Positions 1-5,325 of a stretch of DNA of 5,325 nucleotides are shown here, piece by piece. The DNA lies in NCBI GenBank assembly GCA_018971405.1, contig JAGXAX010000115.1, positions 1 to 5,325 on the forward strand, read 5' to 3'. The DNA is from Alphaproteobacteria bacterium (lineage in GTDB: Bacteria; Pseudomonadota; Alphaproteobacteria; Micavibrionales; UBA2020). Each line of letters starts with the position of its first letter. Positions within the stretch are counted from its first letter, which is position 1. Made by a program: the position numbers and the translations under genes. The notes beneath the pieces are model-generated. The model was not told where the DNA came from and did not search any database. It saw only the letters and a list, made by a program, of their open reading frames with translations.

Positions 1-149
1 ATGTGGCCGTGGTTGTTGCGGCCGGTGCCGCTGTGATGCTTGCCATCGATCAGCGCCTTCTCGGGCTTGCCTTTCCACAGCTCGCTGCGGTCGACACGCA
101 CCATCTGACGGATGCCGGGAGATGTCGGACGGTATGATTTGAGTGCCAT
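1..149 (-). CDS. rplB: 50S ribosomal protein L2, N-terminal part (cut by window edge)
   Basis: L2 is a primary 23S rRNA-binding protein near the peptidyl-transferase centre and is needed for subunit joining. Only the first 49 codons plus two bases are present; the rest lies beyond the left edge. The translation begins [20 protein letters not shown] and continues through [12 protein letters not shown] and a Gly/His/Asn-rich stretch ending GRNNHGH. This matches the start of bacterial L2 (E. coli MALK...QRQLVIVDRS.LYKGKP.KAL...GGRNNRGR). The ATG at 147-149 is supported by that conserved N-terminus and by a ribosome binding site 7 nt upstream. It starts 10 nt after the rplW stop, in the usual S10-operon order. 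Nothing is abnormal in the visible part. The identification is firm, but the catalytically relevant C-terminal region cannot be judged. Confidence 0.96.
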   Translation of the reverse strand, partial: MALKSYRPTSPGIRQMVRVDRSELWKGKPEKALIDGKHHSGTGRNNHGH

Positions 150-156
150 TGTCTTC

Positions 157-161
157 TCCTT
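157..161 (-). promoter_or_regulatory. Ribosome binding site of rplB overlapping the rplW stop codon
   Basis: On the minus strand the junction reads TAAGGAGAAGACAATG. The AGGAG core shares bases with the TAA stop of rplW (160-162) and lies 7 nt before the rplB ATG. A ribosome finishing rplW would cover this site, so coupled re-initiation is plausible; that last point is inference. Confidence 0.75.
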
Positions 162-486
162 AAACGCCTGTTGTCACATCGATCGACTGGCCTTCGGCCA
201 ATGTCACGATGGCTTTTTTGGTGTCGCTGCGAAGCGCCGCGCGACCCTTGAATACCTTGAGTTTGCCTTTTTGCACGGACGTGTTCACTTTCACGACGTC
301 AACCTTGAAGAGCGCCTTGACGGCCGCCTTGATGGTCGCCTTGTCCGCCTCCAGCGGCACGCGGAACGTCACCTGATTGTATTGCGAGCCCATGGTCGCC
401 TTTTCCGTGATGACCGGAGTCCTGATCATCTGGTAGAGCGTCTCGGTCAGCTTGACGTCTTTTTTCTTTGCGGCTGCTTTGGTCAT
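160..486 (-). CDS. rplW: 50S ribosomal protein L23
   Basis: L23 is a 23S rRNA-binding protein at the exit of the peptide tunnel, where trigger factor and the signal recognition particle dock. The 108-residue product is slightly longer than E. coli L23 (about 100), because of a Lys/Ala-rich start (residues 2-9). The family core is clear: [12 protein letters not shown] (21-32), YNQVTFRV (36-43), a central [16 protein letters not shown] segment, the basic [10 protein letters not shown] stretch and the tail [18 protein letters not shown]. Glu28 in the TEKA motif corresponds, by my alignment, to the E. coli glutamate (residue 18) used in chaperone docking. The ATG at 484-486 overlaps the rplD TGA as ATGA and has a GGAGG (497-501) 10 nt upstream, inside the end of rplD. 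Overlap and spacing argue for translational coupling with rplD. No key residue appears to be missing. Confidence 0.97.
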   Translation of the reverse strand: MTKAAAKKKDVKLTETLYQMIRTPVITEKATMGSQYNQVTFRVPLEADKATIKAAVKALFKVDVVKVNTSVQKGKLKVFKGRAALRSDTKKAIVTLAEGQSIDVTTGV

Positions 487-1100
487 TTCAGTCTGGCCTC
501 CAGTTGGGCGACGGCATCCTTGGTCAGCACCAGCATGTCGCGGCGCAGGATGTCGTATACGTTGATGCCTTTTTGCGGCAGCACATCCATCAGCGGAATG
601 TTGCCGACGGCGCGGGTGAAGTTCTGGTCGGGTGTCTCGTCGATGAACAGCGCCGACGTCAGGCCGAGCGCGGCGAGGGTCTTCACCATATCCTTGGTCT
701 TGTGCGAGTTGGCTTTGGCCGCGTCGAGAACGATCAGCTTGCCTTCGGCCTGCTTGGCGGAAAGCGCAGTCTTGAGCGCCAGCTTGCGGAAGTTCTTCGG
801 CATGTCGATCGCGTGGCTGCGCACGACGGGGCCGAACATGACCGCGCCGCCGACGTGACGCGTCGAACGCGCCGTGGCCGCGCGGGCCTGACCGGTGCCT
901 TTTTGGCTGTGGACTTTCTTGCCTGTGCCGGAGACTTCGGAGATGTCCTTCGTCTTGTGGTTGCCGGAACGGCGTTTCGCCAGCTGCCAGTTGACCATGC
1001 GGTGCAGCACGTCGGCGCGCGGTTTCAGGCCGAACACGGCGTCGCTGAGGTCGAGATCGCCCACTTTTTTATTGTCGAGGCTTTTAACGGCGACTTTCAT
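483..1100 (-). CDS. rplD: 50S ribosomal protein L4
   Basis: L4 is an early-assembly 50S protein whose long internal loop reaches the wall of the peptide exit tunnel beside L22. The 205-residue product is of normal length (E. coli 201). The loop is seen at about residues 58-95: [16 protein letters not shown] (58-73), a basic/Ala stretch, then [13 protein letters not shown] (84-96). Lys67 aligns with E. coli Lys63, a site linked to macrolide resistance when mutated, and is unchanged. Two usually basic positions in the same motif are Ser65 and Gln71 (E. coli Arg61 and Arg67). After the loop come the [10 protein letters not shown] helix, a KLIVLD strand and a Rossmann-like C-terminal half ending in [14 protein letters not shown]. 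The ATG at 1098-1100 lies 2 nt past the rplC TAA with a strong AAGGAAGG site. In E. coli, L4 represses its own operon, but nothing here shows that this happens in this organism. Confidence 0.97.
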   Translation of the reverse strand: MKVAVKSLDNKKVGDLDLSDAVFGLKPRADVLHRMVNWQLAKRRSGNHKTKDISEVSGTGKKVHSQKGTGQARAATARSTRHVGGAVMFGPVVRSHAIDMPKNFRKLALKTALSAKQAEGKLIVLDAAKANSHKTKDMVKTLAALGLTSALFIDETPDQNFTRAVGNIPLMDVLPQKGINVYDILRRDMLVLTKDAVAQLEARLK

Positions 1101-1102
1101 GA

Positions 1103-1825
1103 TTAACCTTCCTTCTCTGCTTCAGCCGGCGCGGCGGGCTGGGCATCGTTCTTGGCCTTCAGGCCGGCCGGAGACGGCGCGTCCTTCGGCAGTTTTTTCT
1201 TGACGGCGTCGCGGACGGTCAGCCAGCAGCCCTTGTGACCGGGGACGGCACCCTCGACCATCACAAGGCCGTGTTCCGGCTCGACCGAAATGACGCGCAG
1301 ATTGATGACCGTGCGGGATTTGTCGCCCATGTGGCCCGGCATTTTCTTGTTCTTGAACACACGACCCGGATCCTGACGCATACCGGTTGAACCGAGCGAG
1401 CGGTGCGACACGGACACGCCGTGGGTGGCGCGCAAGCCGCCGAAGTTCCAGCGCTTCATGACGCCCTGATAGCCGTGGCCGATCGTCACGCCCGTGACGT
1501 CGACATATTGTCCGGCGACGAAGTGCGCGGCGCTCAGTTCCGCACCGACTTCGAGAACCTTGTCTTCGTCCACGCGGAATTCGACAACCTTGGCTTTCGG
1601 CTCGACCTTCGACTTCGCGAAGTGGCCGCGCTCTGCCTTGGTGAGGCGCGTGGCTTTTTTAGAACCGGCGCCGAGTTGCAGCGCGGTGTAACCGTTCTTC
1701 TCTTTCGTCTGCACGGCAACGACCTGGCAGTTGTCCACTTTAAGGACAGTCACGGGAACGTGCTTCCCGTCCGCGTCGAAAACGCGCGACATGCCGAGCT
1801 TCTGTGCAATCAATCCGGTACGCAT
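1103..1825 (-). CDS. rplC: 50S ribosomal protein L3
   Basis: L3 is one of the first proteins to bind 23S rRNA and has an extension that approaches the peptidyl-transferase centre. The product has 240 residues against 209 in E. coli. The extra length is a hydrophilic Ala/Pro/Lys/Glu-rich tail (about 206-240) of a kind common in alphaproteobacterial L3. Landmarks are the start [36 protein letters not shown] (53-72), [13 protein letters not shown] (124-136), [18 protein letters not shown] (140-157), KKMPGHMGD (159-167) and [10 protein letters not shown] (190-199). Gln151 aligns with E. coli Gln150, the target of the methyltransferase PrmB, and is retained. Met149 sits where E. coli has Gln148. 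The ATG at 1823-1825 gives the canonical N-terminus and has an AGGTAAGGAC site 7 nt upstream. It starts 29 nt after rpsJ and ends 2 nt before rplD. I see no frameshift or loss of core residues. Confidence 0.97.
   Translation of the reverse strand: MRTGLIAQKLGMSRVFDADGKHVPVTVLKVDNCQVVAVQTKEKNGYTALQLGAGSKKATRLTKAERGHFAKSKVEPKAKVVEFRVDEDKVLEVGAELSAAHFVAGQYVDVTGVTIGHGYQGVMKRWNFGGLRATHGVSVSHRSLGSTGMRQDPGRVFKNKKMPGHMGDKSRTVINLRVISVEPEHGLVMVEGAVPGHKGCWLTVRDAVKKKLPKDAPSPAGLKAKNDAQPAAPAEAEKEG
1107..1114 (-). promoter_or_regulatory. Ribosome binding site of rplD inside the 3' end of rplC
   Basis: The minus strand reads AAGGAAGGTTAATCATG. Two AAGG cores lie in tandem, the nearer one 6 nt before the rplD ATG. 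The site is inside the last rplC codons and touches its TAA (1103-1105), so ribosomes leaving rplC can readily re-initiate on rplD. Confidence 0.75.
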
Positions 1826-1832
1826 TGTTTTT

Positions 1833-1843
1833 GTCCTTACCTT
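1833..1843 (-). promoter_or_regulatory. Ribosome binding site of rplC with two AAGG cores
   Basis: The minus strand reads AAGGTAAGGACAAAAACAATG in the 29-nt rpsJ-rplC gap. The nearer AAGG is 9 nt from the ATG. The decamer AGGTAAGGAC within it is identical to the one before rpsJ and sits at nearly the same distance from the start. Confidence 0.7.
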
Positions 1844-1854
1844 CTAAAAACCTC

Positions 1855-2163
1855 TTAGAGCTTGATCTCGACGTCGACGCCGGCGGCCAGATCGAGCTTC
1901 ATCAGCGCGTCGATGGTCTGCGGCGTGGGATCGACGATGTCCAGCAAACGCTTGTGCGTGCGCATTTCGAACTGCTCGCGCGACTTCTTGTCCACGTGCG
2001 GCGAACGCAAAACGGTGAATTTCTCAATCCGTGTCGGCAGAGGAATGGGGCCACGCACTTGCGCGCCCGTTCTTTTGGCCGTATTCACGATCTCTTTCGT
2101 CGATTGGTCGAGGATACGATGGTCGTAAGCCCGGAGCCTGACGCGGATATTTTGAGAGTCCAT
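1855..2163 (-). CDS. rpsJ: 30S ribosomal protein S10
   Basis: S10 is a 30S head protein; as NusE it also joins NusB in transcription antitermination complexes in well-studied bacteria. The product has 102 residues (E. coli 103), a full-length single domain. Clear family blocks are [21 protein letters not shown] (6-26), [16 protein letters not shown] (30-45), [26 protein letters not shown] (47-72), [11 protein letters not shown] (73-83) and the end [13 protein letters not shown]. The [19 protein letters not shown] form is the alphaproteobacterial version. The loop around TVLRSPHV, where tetracycline-resistance changes have been reported in other bacteria, looks ordinary. The ATG at 2161-2163 yields the canonical N-terminus and has an AAGGA 7 nt upstream. 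It is the first gene of the S10 block and follows tuf after a 72-nt gap containing a strong hairpin. Confidence 0.98.
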   Translation of the reverse strand: MDSQNIRVRLRAYDHRILDQSTKEIVNTAKRTGAQVRGPIPLPTRIEKFTVLRSPHVDKKSREQFEMRTHKRLLDIVDPTPQTIDALMKLDLAAGVDVEIKL

Positions 2164-2169
2164 TTTTCA

Positions 2170-2179
2170 GTCCTTACCT
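2170..2179 (-). promoter_or_regulatory. Ribosome binding site of rpsJ
   Basis: The minus strand reads AGGTAAGGACTGAAAAATG. The AAGGA core is 7 nt from the rpsJ ATG. The whole decamer AGGTAAGGAC recurs before rplC at 1833-1842. Confidence 0.7.
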
Positions 2180-2194
2180 AAATCTTTCTCTCAT

Positions 2195-2221
2195 CCCCTC
2201 CCGCCACGATGACGGGAGGGG
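2195..2221 (-). promoter_or_regulatory. GC-rich hairpin between tuf and rpsJ
   Basis: CCCCTCCCG pairs perfectly with CGGGAGGGG around a 9-nt loop. The stem is 9 bp, eight of them G-C pairs. Pyrimidine-rich (2183-2192) and purine-rich (2222-2230) flanks could extend the stem imperfectly beyond a small bulge. It begins 14 nt after the tuf stop codon and ends 19 nt before the AAGGA core of the rpsJ ribosome binding site. Neither strand has a run of T directly after the stem, so it is not a standard intrinsic terminator. Likely roles, by inference, are protection of the tuf mRNA 3' end, an RNase processing site, or partial attenuation between the str and S10 blocks. Confidence 0.7.
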
Positions 2222-2235
2222 GAGAAGAGAACCTG

Positions 2236-3426
<1,191 letters not shown>

Positions 3427-3435
3427 TTTGCAGTT

Positions 3436-3444
3436 CCCTTCCTT
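3436..3444 (-). promoter_or_regulatory. Ribosome binding site of tuf with tandem AAGG cores
   Basis: The minus strand reads AAGGAAGGGAACTGCAAAATG. The nearer core ends 9-10 nt before the tuf ATG. The same AAGGAAGG octamer precedes rplD at 1107-1114. Confidence 0.7.
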
Positions 3445-3470
3445 TTCAAGTTGAATACAGTAGTTCGCCG

Positions 3471-3478
3471 TTAAACGT

Positions 3479-3482
<4 letters not shown>
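3471..3482. repeat. 12-bp perfect palindrome over the fusA stop codon
   Basis: TTAAACGTTTAA is self-complementary over all 12 bases. It covers the fusA TAA (3479-3481) and the first part of the 52-nt fusA-tuf gap. It is AT-rich within a GC-rich region. It may be chance or a protein or RNase site; nothing in the sequence decides. Confidence 0.5.

Positions 3483-5325
<1,843 letters not shown>

Noticed and set aside
1373..1381. Possible loss of the PrmB-methylated glutamine in L3 (Met149 in [10 protein letters not shown])
   Set aside because: Counting against E. coli L3 (GSIGQNQTPG), Met149 aligns with Gln148. The methylated Gln150 aligns with Gln151 here, which is retained.
112..1858. Several plus-strand open frames opposite rplB, rplW, rplD and rplC (112-858, 468-1106, 1403-1858)
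   Set aside because: All lie opposite well-identified ribosomal protein genes and have biased composition and no family resemblance.
2174..2194. A six-codon mini-frame (MRERFR, stop) from the hairpin edge to the rpsJ ribosome binding site, like a leader peptide
   Set aside because: The only Shine-Dalgarno-like sequence ahead of its ATG is 2 nt away and buried in the hairpin stem, so initiation is unlikely. A frame this short is expected by chance.
2195..2221. The tuf-rpsJ hairpin as a Rho-independent terminator
   Set aside because: There is no T-tract directly after the stem on either strand. The 3' flank on the minus strand is ATGAGAGAAAG.
3427..3478. A separate promoter for tuf in the fusA-tuf gap
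   Set aside because: I found no -35/-10 pair with acceptable spacing in these 52 nt. A promoter inside the end of fusA cannot be excluded by eye.

Overview
This is the minus strand of a conserved translation-gene cluster. In transcription order (right to left) it holds fusA (EF-G, cut by the right edge), tuf (EF-Tu), rpsJ (S10), rplC (L3), rplD (L4), rplW (L23) and rplB (L2, cut by the left edge). This is the junction of the str operon (normally rpsL-rpsG-fusA-tuf) with the S10 operon (rpsJ-rplC-rplD-rplW-rplB...). I see no RNA genes, mobile elements, CRISPR arrays or accessory genes.

The sequences point to an alphaproteobacterium. S10 has the run around [20 protein letters not shown]3 has [18 protein letters not shown]23 has VITEKATM...YNQV and a C-terminal IDVTTG, and EF-G has [26 protein letters not shown]. 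From memory, all are typical of that class. The DNA looks GC-rich with strong G/C third-position bias. I would not assign an order.

Layout: fusA runs from the right edge to 3479. A 52-nt gap follows, then tuf (3426-2236). A 72-nt gap with a strong GC-rich hairpin separates tuf from rpsJ (2163-1855). After a 29-nt gap comes rplC (1825-1103). rplD starts 2 nt past the rplC stop, rplW overlaps rplD by an ATGA junction, and rplB starts 10 nt past the rplW stop. No gene-free stretch reaches 100 nt.

All products serve protein synthesis. EF-Tu delivers aminoacyl-tRNA and EF-G drives translocation. S10 belongs to the 30S head, and L2, L3, L4 and L23 are early-assembling 50S proteins. Tight spacing suggests co-transcription and, from rplC to rplB, translational coupling. 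I saw no convincing promoter or Rho-independent terminator.

I found no undescribed system. The points most worth a second look are the tuf-rpsJ hairpin, an altered L4 tunnel-loop motif, the paired AGG cores in several ribosome binding sites, and two small protein or DNA oddities in fusA.
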